Assembly (NCBI RefSeq): GCF_000001735.4
Contig: NC_003075.7
Location: 12,215,001-12,279,000 of the forward strand
DNA length: 64,000 nucleotides
Source of the DNA: Arabidopsis thaliana
Lineage: Eukaryota > Streptophyta > Magnoliopsida > Brassicales > Brassicaceae
Direction: 5' to 3'
Below are positions 34,289-46,716 of this stretch, one piece after another; the stretch's first letter is position 1, and every line of letters starts with the position of its first letter. A program made the position numbers and the translations under genes. A model generated the notes under the pieces. It did no database searches, was not told the origin of the DNA, and saw only the letters and a program-made list of their open reading frames with translations.

Positions 34289-36079
34289 ATGCCGAAACAG
34301 GATATGGAGAAGATGGAGCTTCGTAAGAACTTCCGTAATGTTTGGCATACCGATCTTACCCACAGTATCCAGAACGATACTCCTTGTAATTTCTCACTCT
34401 CTCTTTTTGAAATTTGTGGGTTGGATTGGTTTTGGTTGTTGATTTGATCGATTTCTGTGTTGTTCGCAGATTGTTGCTTCGCGTTGTGGTGGTAAGTTTC
34501 GATTGATCTGAGATTTTTCGTTGCTTGTTCTCTCTGTATTTGGAATTTGGATATTTGTAGTAGTCGGATCTTGGTTTATTTGAATTGACCAAGAGTTGAC
34601 TTCGATTTAAATTCTTAGATCGGCTTGATTTTCATTTCATCAAGAAATGTGTATGGAGTGATCTGAATTTCACAGATAATATGAGTTTCTCTGATCATTG
34701 TATGTGATAATTTCAGTGCATTAGGAGTTTGACATTGTATGATTTGTGTATCTCTTTGGGTCTGATATGTTTAGCATACATATGGAAATGTCTTGTTTCT
34801 TCTTCTTCTCATTGCAGTGCCCCTTGTGCATCATACTTGCTTCGCAAGCGTGCGCTTTACGATGATATGTCAAGGTATATCACACATTCAGTCACTTTCA
34901 TATAGCTCCATTCCAATTCCATCTTCTTAGTTTAAGAAGATTGTTTTTTTTGTCTCGCAGGTACGTCTGCTGTGCCGGTTACATGCCTTGTAGTGGTAGG
35001 TGTGGAGAAGCCAAATGTCCTCAACTTTGTCTTGCCACTGAGGTAAGAAACTTGATTTTGTTAGCTATTATCTTCAAATGAAGTCTTTTTTTTTTTTGGA
35101 CAACAAAAATGAAGTCTTTTCTATAGACACAGCTAGTCTAGAAATTTCGATTTCAGCATCTGAATGCTTCCTGTAGCATATGCATACAATCTCAGTCATA
35201 CCTAGGTGTGACTTGTGAGGCAACCTCGCGAAATTTTAGCAAATTTCTGGTCTTCTAAATAGCAGATCAATCGCAGGTCTTCTGCTGCTTTGCAAACTCT
35301 GTGGCCTCAACTCGCTTTCTTCTGCAAGATGAGTTCCAAATTCAAACGACAAAATGTGACAACTGCATCATTGTAAGTATCCTCATTGCCCAGACCATGC
35401 CTGTTACTGACACTCACAAGCAATTACAAACACGATAAACAAGTTTCGTAATCTGTGCTGGCTTTTTGGCTGTGTAGGGTTTCATGGTTTGCCTCAGCCA
35501 AGTGGCTTGCATATTCTCCATAGTTGCATGTATTGTCGGTATGGATGAGCTTTCAGAAGCTTCTCAGATACTCACATGTTGCTCTGACATGGTGTACTGC
35601 ACGTAAGAATCCCCCATCCAAAGTGCCATTCTTATAAGTTTCGATCAAAACCCAATTTTAACCTATTGTCCTGATATATCGTACTTTGCTTGGTCTGCAG
35701 GGTTTGCGCATGTATGCAGGTACGAGCAGTGATGATATCATATCAACCCATTCCAATCTCTCCTTACTTAAATCCTACACTTACGGTAATATCTATAATA
35801 CTTTTGTAGACACAACACAAGATGGAAATGGACAAGAGGGACGGTAAGTTCGGGCCACAGCCAATGGCAGTGCCTCCGGCTCAGCAAATGTCACGGTTTG
35901 ATCAAGCCACCCCACCCGCAGTCGGTTATCCTCCACAACAAGGTTATCCACCTTCTGGTTATCCTCAACACCCTCCACAAGGTTATCCACCTTCTGGCTA
36001 TCCTCAAAACCCTCCTCCCTCAGCTTATTCTCAATACCCTCCTGGGGCTTATCCTCCTCCTCCCGCTTACCCAAAGTGA
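34289..36079 (+). CDS. PLAC8 (Cys-rich) family membrane protein with YPP repeats
   Basis: Eight exons (34289-34385, 34470-34491, 34818-34874, 34961-35042, 35277-35372, 35478-35602, 35701-35719, 35810-36079) give 255 aa. Exons 2 and 7 are micro-exons of 22 and 19 nt. The N-terminal part is very Cys-rich: YCCFALWCAPCASYLLRKRA, VCCAGYMPCSGRCGEAKCPQ and CCFANSVASTRF. A hydrophobic segment follows (GFMVCLSQVACIFSIVACIV), then CCSDMVYCTVCACMQ. The C-terminal 60 residues are a Pro/Tyr-rich tail with repeated GYPPSGYPQ units, like tails of annexins and other membrane-associated proteins. PLAC8 relatives include cell-size and cadmium-resistance proteins; the function of this one is not known to me. 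Recalled as AT4G23470. Confidence 0.92.
35076..35120. mobile_element. Poly(T) insertion flanked by 14-bp direct repeats (intronic)
   Basis: AAATGAAGTCTTTT at 35076-35089 recurs at 35107-35120 around a T-run plus GGACAACAA. It looks like the footprint of a retroposon inserted in minus orientation and almost wholly 5'-truncated, inside intron 4 of the PLAC8 gene. Confidence 0.55.
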
Positions 36080-36579
36080 TCACTCTTTGCCTGTTTTCTC
36101 TCCCGATTGGAAAATTTTATTTCATCTTTTTTTAATGCTGTCTTGTTACGGGTCAAGAATTGAACGTTCGCTGATTGTTTTGAGGTCGTTGTTTGTATGA
36201 GATTTTGACCTCGCATGTTGTTGTTGTTTTCTGAAACGTCCCTCTTGGACTAAGAGATTTCATGACTTTTTCCTTTCCTTTTAAATTCTCTCTTTTTCGA
36301 AAGTACAGACTACAGAGTCCAATACAATTCACGCACCGTATATACAGGAAAAACATTTTGTCCTGATAAAGAGCTTGAAGTGATGACTTTTAGATTCTGA
36401 TCGGTAAATTGTATTTGAGAGCAGTTCTTTTATGAACGATCATATACTGAGAGAAGAACTAGGGCGGGATCTCAATGAATAAAAATTTTAAATAACGTGG
36501 CAAGAAATTAAGAGCGGTAAAACAGCCTAAAAAAACTCTAATTTCCTTCCCTTTCACAAAAATAAACTATATTAAAAAA
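36080..36579. other. Convergent 3' region between PLAC8 and DUF604 genes
   Basis: 3' UTRs of two converging genes. Nothing else recognised. Confidence 0.5.
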
Positions 36580-38973
36580 TTACTTAACTTCAGTGACTTC
36601 ACCTGCTCTACATACACCAACATTGATCCATAACGTATTATTCCTCTTTGTTTGTAATACTCTGCAACAATTCCTCCTAGGTGACTGTACATAAAACACA
36701 CACAAAAACTATTAAGTACATAACATTAATCACATATAAATCATATGCTAAAAGTGATGATATTTTACTTACCCTTTCCCATAGATGAGGGTCGGGTTTC
36801 TTGTAGACGACGATGGTATTAATCTCAGCTGGGTTTGTCATCTTCCATCGGCAAGAAGGATGTGAAACACGGTGTATCGTGTATTCGCTAACCGTCGTGT
36901 TCAGCTGCTGATCGAATTTCGTGCTCGACATGTAAAACACAAACGGTTTTTGACACGGGTTCCGGCTAACCGGCCTAGTGTTGAAAGCGTAAGCAGTGTA
37001 ATCCGCCCGTTTGTACCAATTCAAGAAGGTTCTAGAAGGCATTTCCATTTCTCGGGGAGAGAATATTCCGCGAAAAATCTGAACCGCGTAGCCCCAAGAG
37101 ACCGAGATGGTCCAGCTCTTGTGCTTGTCGTAGCATATCGACTGCTGGAGAAGCCCGGCTGAGTCAAGCTTCATAGGTTCGGTAATCTTCTTGAGGGCGC
37201 GGACACGTGTCATGTTAGGGAAAATCGGTTCCACCACGTCGAGGTGGTGCATCGAGACGAACGGTGTTACTGGGTGTGCAGCGAGAAGGCCAAAGAGGTT
37301 CCCGTAAACGTCGTACTGAAACAAAGAAACAGAACACAAGATGAAAGAAGGAACGTGTATATCAGTCGCTCACATGGCGCGTAGAAACAATGAGAGGAAC
37401 GAGTCATTTAATTTGTTAAAAACAGAAAAGCGGGTCCCACTCATTACAATTAGCAAATTCGCAAGTAAATGAAGGGACATTGAGCTACTCACGCGCCCAT
37501 TTGTCGGTACCAAACCACAGGAAATTTTGGCAAAATAGCATCCAAACAAAAAACAGAACAAAGCTAAGAGACGAAATTGAAGTCATGAACGGACCACCAG
37601 CTTCAGATTTTAAACCAAAGCTTTCTCAGAAGATCATTAAAAACATTGAATGCTTTTACTTCTAATAAAGCTTCAAACTTTGAAAGTTTGGTACTACAAG
37701 TCATTCCTTCTAAAACTAGAAACAAAACTCTTAAAGTCTTAAACTTTGTTGAGTAAATTCCAATTCCAAAGATCAACACTTTCAATACCCATGTCACAAA
37801 ATCATTAAAAACACCTATTTTGCCACCAACCATCAAACTTGCTTATACTTACACTAAACAAAAAAACAATCAAAGCTAACAAACTTAAGTTTTCTAGACT
37901 CAACATCATCAATTCCCACTTAATTAAGACCTCAAGAAATCTATAATTCCATTCTTACAACACCAGAAATTACTACCAATTCTGCCCAAAATCAACAAAT
38001 GTCCAACAAAAATTTGACCAACACGAGTCAAGTTCTTTACCTGGTGAAATCCGAGTTCTTTAGTGAGTGGAACACCAAGTTCAGCCATACAAGCTTGCAT
38101 GCGATCATCTGATCCATACAATGCAGGATACCTCTGTATACACCGATCTTGCATCTTACTCAAAGCTTTAGCCAATGGATAGCTTATAGCAAATCCACCT
38201 CCACCATAAGCCATACCATACGAGAAAAATATGTTCTGTAAATGAGATTCCGACAAGCTCCCAATGTAATACATCTGCTCATGGTCATACTTCCTCAACA
38301 CCCTAATCAAATTATCAATAACAAACACCGTATCATCATCACCCATCACAAACCACCTAACATTCTTCGGACCTAAACGCAGCGTTTCAGAAACAATCCT
38401 CGAGATCCGTAACGCAGAGCGTTGTCCTTGTTTGTTAGTATAAGGAAACGAAGCAGTTCCACCGGAGATTTTCACCGGAGGAAGAAGCTTTTCGTCATCA
38501 TCATCACTAAGACTCTTTTTAACCTCTTTATCTAACCAAACGTAGCCACGCATGCGTTTTGGTTTATACCAGATCTTGATATACTCTTTCCTCTGTTTCC
38601 ATAGCTTAGACGACGCAGCGATCCCAAACACCACGTGGTTAAGATCCGTCAGCTTATCCACCACCGTGTCTTCTTCTTCCTCCTCCCAATTACGCCGCCG
38701 TGAAGCTAAGGAGGTGGATAAAGACGAGACATTTGAAGAGACGTTTGTGGAGAGAGCAGAGACGGTGGTGAAAGAAGTGGAATCGTCACAGGAGCGTGAG
38801 GTAGAGACAAGCTTAAGCATGTAGATAATGTAAGTGAAGACAATGAAACAGATAAGCCAAACCATAAGTTTTGGACCGGGTCGGGTTAAAGACCACATTC
38901 CGGGTATAGATGTACTTGATGAGCTCCGATCCCATATCGGTTTTTCCGACGAGTCTTTCTGGTTTCCTTTCAT
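36580..38973 (-). CDS. DUF604 / GT31-like type II membrane glycosyltransferase
   Basis: Minus-strand exons 38041-38973, 36773-37315 and 36580-36684 give 526 aa. The ATG at 38973 (MKGNQKDSSEKPIWD) is preceded by in-frame non-ATG codons only. A single membrane anchor (LMVWLICFIVFTYIIYMLKL) follows a short cytosolic tail, the layout of Golgi type II enzymes. The catalytic domain has LNHVVFGIAASSKLWKQRKE, RWFVMGDDDTVF (the DDD metal/sugar-nucleotide motif), YGGGGFAISYPLAKAL and YGSDDRMQACMAELGVPLT. The last exon starts TCA CCT AGG (SPRRNCCRV...) and ends EVTEVK. The family resembles Fringe-type beta-1,3-glycosyltransferases; donor and acceptor are unknown. Recalled as AT4G23490. Confidence 0.9.
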
Positions 38974-39694
38974 CCAAATTTTGTTCTTTTCTTCAAAAAA
39001 AAGATCCAAAATTTGTGAAAACAAACCCTAGTTCTGTTTGCAATCCGGGGAGAAACAGGAAACAGTGTGTGTCTGTGTCTGTGTAGCTCTTTGATTCGTA
39101 ACCCAGAAGAGAACGAACCGAAAAAAATGGATCTTTCTCGCTACAAAAAAGAAAGATCAATGAGAATGAGACTGTTGATGCCAGAGAAATCGAGGGAAAA
39201 TTAGAGAAATTAAGGGAAAGACAAAAGTTTTTTTTTTTTTTTGGGCTTCTCTTTGGGCAGAGAGAGAGATAGAAGACAGATTAAAGGTGAGAGAGAACGC
39301 AATACTCTCCCACTAGAAAAACTCCATTAAACGAGAAATAAAAAAATAAAAATAACAGAAAAAAGGAGGAAACAAATATTATTAAAAATTAATAAAACAT
39401 GGGGTTGTTGTCATTATTTTTAATAATTAATTTCTGTTAAATATAAGTAAATAGTTTTATCTAATTTTCATGTTTTTGGTGTTAGCATTAACTAATATTA
39501 ATATGTTTTGTGTTTTTAAGAATTAAAAAGGTTTGTGTATAAAAAATTAAGAGTGTGGATGAAAGTGAAAGCATTCGTAAAAAGAGACGAGCGGTCGGAT
39601 CCATGAATGTGTTTGGGTCCTACTTTTTCCTCGTTCTCCCACGTGGGCCATTCTGAACTATCTACGTGTCATTTTCTGTCCTAAATTCAAAAGC

Positions 39695-39724
39695 TACGAA
39701 CCTACGTCGTTTCGTAGGCTCGTA
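39695..39724 (-). repeat. 12-bp inverted repeat (hairpin)
   Basis: TACGAACCTACG at 39695-39706 pairs with CGTAGGCTCGTA at 39713-39724, with one mismatch that becomes a G-U wobble on the minus strand and a 6-nt loop. Confidence 0.55.
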
Positions 39725-39739
39725 TTCTCAGCGAATGAA

Positions 39740-39782
39740 CTGGGCAACTGGCTATGAGTCGCTGGGCAACTGGCTATGAGTC
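39740..39782. repeat. 22-bp tandem duplication
   Basis: CTGGGCAACTGGCTATGAGT plus two bases occurs twice back to back, near-identical, so it is recent. Confidence 0.85.
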
Positions 39783-41326
39783 TCAATGACATTGGCTTCA
39801 TCATTTAACATTGTTAGATTCTAGTCAGTCCACGTGTTTGTGTATATTTATTTCAACCCAGATTTGGTTCTTTTTTTGGAAATGAATAATGGGTTTTAGA
39901 TTTTTTTCATTAAAAGTTTGGACATTTGGAAGATTGGAAATCTAATTTTAGATTTATTCATATGTACTGATCAAAAGACTATAGATGCTAATATTTTTAT
40001 TTTTATTTTTCTAATAGGTGATCATATTTTTATAAATAGAAATTCAACATTATAATGCATTAATGACCAATGCATGTATTAGCATATTTTTTGTTAAAAC
40101 ATCCCTTAATAGTTAATACTTTATACATTTTCAATTTTATATCCTTTGGAAGGTCATGTTATTGATTGTGAATGTTATGAATTTAAGTCAATTAACTCTG
40201 GCTCCAAATTTTTCTTTGTTGCCAACTTCTGAGAAAAATCATTTTTTGGATCTATTAGTACAAAGTCAACTTATATGTATATATAATAGTTACATAAACA
40301 AAATTTATTTTTTCAAATACTCAATATATTATTTATATATAATATTTACTATCGTTGAAATTGCAAAAATAAAACTTGAACTATTGGAGAAAAAAAGTGG
40401 ACAGATATGAAACTATACCACAATGATTAGTTTGTTGTTGTTGGAGAAGGTGATAGATAATTGTAACCACTACTATTTTGGTGTTTGACATTTGTAGTTT
40501 GTGATTTAAAAGTATGGATTTGGTAATTTTTTGTTGTAAACTCCTAGTCCATATGAATAAGGTTAATAAGAAAACGAATCCAATATCAAATTTCTTCTGT
40601 AACCAACTAAATACAAATTCCTAAGAAAACGATGGGACTCGTATGTTTTGTTTTGAATTAACTATAACATAAGACGATAAATGAGAGGGATTTGCCCCCA
40701 TTAAATATTGCATTACATTCTCCTTTGGATTCTTGATTAACACTGTTTCTGTCCTCTTCTTAATTGGTTTAATATTAAAATGGAATTATGAATAAAATAA
40801 TAAAAAGCTGCATATATACCTGCTCTATATTCTCTAATTATTATATTTAGAGATCTTTGGTCCCAGCATTAGGGCTATTGCACAGGGATATCATATTCTA
40901 TGTCCACTTTTATATGATTTGGTTGTTCATTATTGCTTGCTATTTTGTTTATAAGAAAGAAAAAAAACTTTAGGTTAATGTTTGATGGACCTGAAATCGG
41001 CCAAAGCCCATTAGCTTTTGATGAAACAGTAAGCTCATTATCTAAACTTCAATACTCTCAAACGCTTTCGTTTTGAATTCCCATCATTTGATGAGAGTTT
41101 GAGAGCACATAATCATTCAAATTGTAAAATCATGACTCAATTCTTACAGTGTTTAAGGTATTGGAGAGAATTGGTCACTGTAACAAACAAACCATCGACT
41201 TACTATAAACAACATCAAACCTTTATTATCTCTAATAAACATCTCATAAGGTTCTACTAAAAACTCAGTTATTGTCTATCAGACAAGATTTAAGAGCTTC
41301 TTGTTAAGAAACTTTGGCTGACACAA

Positions 41327-41693
41327 CTAGCCGTCTTCGTCGCGGCTAGACGTCCATGATTGAAGCAGGGAATACATGAGCACTGGACCGACAAATGGTG
41401 AAAATGGTGGTGGTCTACTTAAGGCAACCATAGGCTCTACCGTTTCCTCCATCTTCTTCATTGTTTCGCTTTCACTAATGTTCTCGTTCACAGGTTTCTT
41501 CGGTACAATGGTTCTTACCACTTTACCTGCTTCTCACAAAAAAAAACAGAGTCACTATTTTCGTTTTCTTCCTAATTATGACAAACTGAAATCATATGAA
41601 GGATTTTGATACAAGATAGTTAATTATACCGTTTGATCCTGAGACCGTGAAGATCGGTTTTAACTTCTCTATAAGAGCAGGAAAACGTCGCAT
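41327..41693 (-). CDS. Small plant protein of unknown function (87 aa)
   Basis: Two minus-strand exons, 41630-41693 and 41327-41526, join in frame (SNG|KVVRT) to give 87 aa. It starts MRRFPALIEKLKPIFTV and is basic. The middle is charged (ESETMKKMEETVEPM), then comes a Pro/Ser-rich, mildly hydrophobic stretch (LSRPPPFSPFVGPVLMYSLL) and an acidic end (SSRDEDG). I recognise no domain. Codon use, splice sites and the clean join argue for a real gene; the PPPFSPFVGPVL segment could be a membrane or mitochondrial feature, but that is speculation. Recalled as AT4G23493. Confidence 0.75.
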
Positions 41694-42913
41694 GAGGTTA
41701 GGTTCTACGTTGATCTCAATATATATCTATCAAGCAAACAAGAACAGTAGAGTAACATATGATCAGATCTCTTGCAACACTTGAGAGACTATAAACCACC
41801 AACTACAATCAAATAATTATTCTTAAATTACAAGGAATTGAATGATCAAGAACTTCAAGAATCGTAGTATTAAATGAGAAAACAGAGATTATTAACGTAC
41901 AAGAGGAAGATGGAAATAATTACCAGATTTCAAAGTCTGAGCAAATTCAAATGAGTGTCTCGGTTTCTTCTTTTGCGAAAGCTTTTCTTCAGTGAAGACT
42001 GATCGCAGATTTGTTTTTAGTTTGGATAATTTCAAAGGCAGAGGAAGGTTTGAGAAGGTCCGGGACTCTTGGTTTAATTAAATAATTTTATAAAATAGCC
42101 TCGTACTTTTTCATTATTTCATATTTGCCGCATATTTAATATATAATTTCATTCAGGTCCAGAGATATAGTCCATTGATTTAGCTGGTTTGCGTCTTTGA
42201 CAAATACATTTGAATGAAAACGTACCGAAGATTTTTTTTTTCTTAAAACAACTTGTATTAAACATGGTACATGACGTAATTATTTATGATAAAAACATCA
42301 AAATAAACAAAGTGTAATTTATAAAATTCTGCTTTTTTTTTCGGTTTTATACAATTTAGCAAACATAGTGAGCTAATAAGTAAAAATTTGTTTTGTTAGT
42401 CGGGATAAGAGATCAAGCCCTCATCTAGTGTTTCTACATTTGGTATTGTAAATATGACAAGAAAATTAATTCGTTACATTTTTGAAAGTTATCTATGTCT
42501 TTTTTTTTTTTTTTTTTCTTTTCTGTTAATATCTAGGTTTCACGAATGATCCGAGTTATAAAATGTATACCCATCACCCATGTGCAAAAGAAGAAGCTTC
42601 ACTTTCCGATATACTAAAGAGTGAAGAAACTTCACTTAATCACGTAATGCAAGGACAGATCAGTTAATGTCCAATGTTCAATACTTATATAGTACATATA
42701 TATTGCTGAAAATATTGACTAGAAACCCTTTTTCCACAAGTTGAAAGTAATTAACTGTTAACTCAAAACACACATTTTCATACGTAAATATAAATAAGTG
42801 ATGTGTAGAGATCTAGATAGGGATCTCCACATTACATTACGTACGTATGATATAGAGTAAAAGCCTCACTAGAGAGATACAAACCCTAGTTTTTTAACTT
42901 CATTTTCATTTCT
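41694..42913. other. Intergenic region, leader of the small gene and SP1L5 3' end
   Basis: Leader sequence to about 42070, then AT-rich DNA with an 18-nt T-run near 42500. No other gene seen. Confidence 0.5.
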
Positions 42914-43297
42914 TCACTTATCTCCGAACAAGTATCCTAGAGATGAGCCTCCACCAGGAACCGATTTCACCTTCGTCGTTGGACGATCCTGAAATTTTAA
43001 TTATAACCCTTATTTGTTTAATTTTCTTTTCGGAAAAAGAAAGAAAGTGGAGTTTAATTAATAAAGACTTACGGTGACGAAGTTGCCGGAGTTTTGGCCC
43101 TGAACTCTTTGGTAGTTGTTGTTAGAGATCTTGGGTTTTTGGTCAGCTTCATGGTCCTCCTCTGTGGAATCTACACCGTACGGTGGTGCAGGCTTTGGGG
43201 CTACCGGTGGAGCGGGAGTTTTTGGAATCTCATTGTCTGACCCAAAAAGATAACCTAACGAGCTTTGTCCGCCTCCAAAGCTCCCACCTCGGCTCAT
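42914..43297 (-). CDS. SP1L5: SPIRAL1-like microtubule-associated protein
   Basis: Exons 43073-43297 and 42914-42988 (minus) give 99 aa. The protein shows the SPIRAL1 hallmark: a repeated microtubule-binding motif at both ends, GGGQSSLGYLFGSD at the N-terminus and GGGSSLGYLFGDK at the C-terminus. A Pro-rich, acidic middle lies between them (PKTPAPPVAPKPAPPYG). The ATG at 43297 (MSRGGSFGGG) is the family's standard start. SPIRAL1 proteins localise to cortical microtubules and control directional cell expansion, acting redundantly. The number 5 (AT4G23496) is recall. Confidence 0.94.
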
Positions 43298-46200
43298 TTT
43301 CCGATTGAGAGCCAATTAGGTTGATAGATTATTTAATTGCCGACCAAACCCTAACTAAATAGCTGACTTGTTTTGTACGACAGCTTAATCAGACAATGCT
43401 GAGTACTAAGCAAGATATTGTAAGACAGAGAAGCTTAAATAGAGGTGGCGGTAGCGATTGTAGACGTAGTGTAAGAGGTATAATCTCGTAAGTACATTTA
43501 CTCTAATGTCTAAATAGAGATGGTAGTAGAGATTGTAACTTGTAAGAGTGATATATATACAATCTCATAAATATATATTCAAATGTTCGAACTTATGATT
43601 TTGATAAGCTTTTAGAGATGATTTTAAATGTTTTAGTTTACAAATTTGTTATAATTTGTTAATATACAACATAAAATATGCATGAAGATGATTAAAATTG
43701 AGCAGCTAGCTTACGAACACATCTTCTGAACAAATTATAGGCTATTAATTAATCGACAGAACCAGGTGGGTTGGGCCGAACCTTTATTAAATTATTTAAT
43801 TTTCATATCAGTCTTTTTATCATTTAGTGAAGGGACTAGAAAATTAAAGTATCGTAAATAGTGGGGTTAAATCGAAGAGTACTATGATTGCAACTAAAAG
43901 AAAAATGAAATTGCCTTGTTTCTCTTTAAATGGGAAATGGCTAACTAATTAAAGATTAATTCCTCACAAAAATGACATTTCCAGATTATCCATAAATGGG
44001 AAAGTCTAACTAGAGAAAATTTCCTAAATATATATGTTTGTACCAAACCATCATTTCTTATTAGGACCTTCATAGTTTATTTTAATGATTGTGTTTGGGT
44101 TTATTGTTCAGATTCTGTTTGTAAATATTCATAATTATCATTTTATCTTTTAACTCCATTTTTTAACAATTTGTAAATCGTTCATTTCAACTACCTCGTT
44201 CGGTTTTATCTACATATGTATTTGCATGAAAAATTCGAGGAGATGGTTCACATCCACGTACCAGTCAGAATCATATATATACTATAGCAAGATAAATATC
44301 AATCATATAAATATCTCCAACTCTAGACTGCTCATTGTGATCTAGAAAAGCAACCAAAACTCGTCCGCATAAAATTAACAAAAAAGGTTATTAAGAAAAT
44401 ATGATGGAATCATGGAACAGTACACAGGAGCATACGTTTTGTCCACTAGAATTAGTTGGGTGGGAAGGGCACTGGTAGGACAGCTATAGACTATACGAAG
44501 GAGCCATTCCATTAACTACATTATTAATACGTTAATATTTAATATAATTAACATTTTGTAGGTAGATTATGTACTTAATTACACCTAATTAATCTTTATT
44601 AAAGCCACTTTATACACCTAATTGCTCAAATCAAGAGTCAAACCATATATCATGTCATATTTATGTTTTTAGATGATTTGAATGCAATGCAAATGTATGG
44701 AGCTAATACTGTCCAGAGTGTTGGACTGTTCAATAGTCTTTTGCAGAGGCGTTTTCATTTGTCGTATCTCAACGACATCGCTGTTTTCATAAAACTGGAT
44801 GATCTCTAGTTGGTCTATCTTGTCAGTCTTACAAACCTATGATTATATGATTCGTGAGATAGTATCTATTCGTCGTAAAAGGAATCTATCTCCATTGTGT
44901 TGGTCTCCGTTTGGTTTAGGTTTATTGTTCTCAAAAAGTCTTCATGTATTTGGATCTCTTGCAAGCATGGTCTATGGTTTTATGTTGGATTTATTTTAGT
45001 TTTCTGTTTAAAAGGTTGTGTTTCAGTCCAATCCGTTTTTGAACCGCATGGTTGACTGTGGTCGTCTTTAGCTTCAATCTCCTAGGGAAATTATGTTTTC
45101 CTTCAGTGTTGTTTATGAAATTTCGAGTAGTATATGATTTTAATATGATTTTGCACGGACTAGCTGCAGAACTGGGCCTTTTTTTTGTAATTAGTATGGC
45201 CTAACATTATAGTTGTTGGATCGGACGAGCCTTTAACTAAATCGGTCCATGTAAAATCCCTATCCATTGTTTGTTTATTGCAAAAACATTTTCACATTTT
45301 AGATTAGAAAAATGGTTCACGGTAAATTCAGGATTGACTTTGCAATGCAAAACATGTCTACAATATACAAATTCTTTTAACTGAGTAAGAAGGAGAAAAC
45401 AGAAAAAAAAAAAAAAAAAAAGTTTCGAGCTAAGTTTGGCATAATGGATTGTATATAAACTGTCGAACATTGTCAAAAAAAAAAAAAAGAAAAAAAAAAC
45501 TGTCAAACTGATATTTGTTTAATTCCTTTTTTGTTACTTTTTTCGGGTATTATTATTAAATACAATATGAAAATAATTCTCTCTCTTTATCTCTCGTGCA
45601 CTCCACCACTATCGATCAAAATGCTTGGTCGGTTGCTTCGCAATTTCCCGTGACTTGAGAAGTTCCCTTTTCCCAATTATTATTACAACAACCCCACTTT
45701 CGTGGTACAAAATAATACATTTTTTCACTAAAGGATCAAAGATTCTATATCACTAAAAAGTTATGTTACACTAATCCGTTATAGTAATATGATATAGTTC
45801 TATCCTGTTTGTTGTGTACGTTTAATATGCACGTATAGACCATATAACAAAAGGAAGAAAAATACAAACAAAATGATGGAAAATGCTTAAAGAAACGTAA
45901 ACTCTTTCTAAAAAGTTGTTGAAAATATCAAGCAATATGCATAGCCTTGCACTATACAATATGTAAACGGTAAAGATGAAGCATGTTGATATTTCCGCTT
46001 ATTTCCGTTAGTTATACCTTTATCAAAATAGAAAATACTATTATACTTATTCTTGCATATGAGTCTATGAAGAAAGATAAAATAACTACAAACAAAATAG
46101 AATAAAAACAAATTATAAGAAGTGGGAGAAGATATATCATGGGTAATGGGTTCATGCTATTGCTGAGGCTAGCTCACGGATAATGGGCAGAGTAATCGTG

Positions 46201-46355
46201 GCGTGCAAGCCGACATAAAAAAGCACACATCATTAGCTTGTATCACATACGGTCCCTTTTCAGCCAATACTTAAATCCCACTTCGAAAATTGTAGTTTCT
46301 CATTTATCAGCTTAATCCATCTCAATTCTCTTTGATTAAATGTTTTATTAGGTAT

Positions 46356-46406
46356 AAGGCATGAAGTGTATTTTTTTTTTTTTTAGCAACAAGGCATGAA
46401 GTGTAT
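46356..46406. mobile_element. Poly(T) insertion flanked by 16-bp direct repeats
   Basis: AAGGCATGAAGTGTAT at 46356-46371 recurs exactly at 46391-46406. Only a T-run and AGCAAC lie between. Read on the minus strand this is a poly(A) tail with a few 3' bases, bounded by a target-site duplication: a retroposon insertion that lost nearly all its body. Confidence 0.65.
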
Positions 46407-46535
46407 ATGAACTCGAATTTAGTTGAGCTGGCATAATTAAATGAGCACACTTTACTGATTCTGTATTATTGTCAATTGGTGGGGAGATATACGCTGGTGA
46501 CATTTTTTTTTTTTTTACTTGTTGATAAATAACAA

Positions 46536-46608
46536 TTCTTGAGATCAAGATACATTTTTTAGACAAGAAAAAAAAGAGAAAAATCTCAAGAATCAAGATA
46601 CATTTTTT
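46536..46608. repeat. 17-bp direct repeat with embedded inverted repeat
   Basis: ATCAAGATACATTTTTT occurs at 46544-46560 and 46592-46608. TTCTTGAGAT at 46536-46545 is the reverse complement of 46583-46592. Confidence 0.6.
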
Positions 46609-46716
46609 TTTACTAATCATAATATAACTTGAGAAGTTTTTTATTATCCATATATATATATATATTTGTTTTATTTTAAAATCATAATATTATTTTTAGA
46701 TAGTTTATTTTCTTTT

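Larger units (their letters stand above)
38974..41326. other. Intergenic region upstream of the DUF604 gene
   Basis: The leader of the glycosyltransferase gene (to about 39300) contains GT- and GA-rich runs. Beyond it the DNA is AT-rich, with a hairpin at 39695-39724 and a 22-bp tandem duplication at 39740-39782. No gene seen. Confidence 0.5.
43298..46716. other. Gene-free AT-rich region
   Basis: It has SP1L5 upstream DNA, several A/T homopolymers (45400-45500) and two small duplications near 46350-46610 listed separately. Short ORFs (for example 44799-44999) show no recognisable family. Confidence 0.5.

Noticed and set aside
44799-44999. 66-aa plus-strand ORF as a possible transposon or gene fragment
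   Set aside because: No recognisable motif, no splice continuation and no promoter signal.
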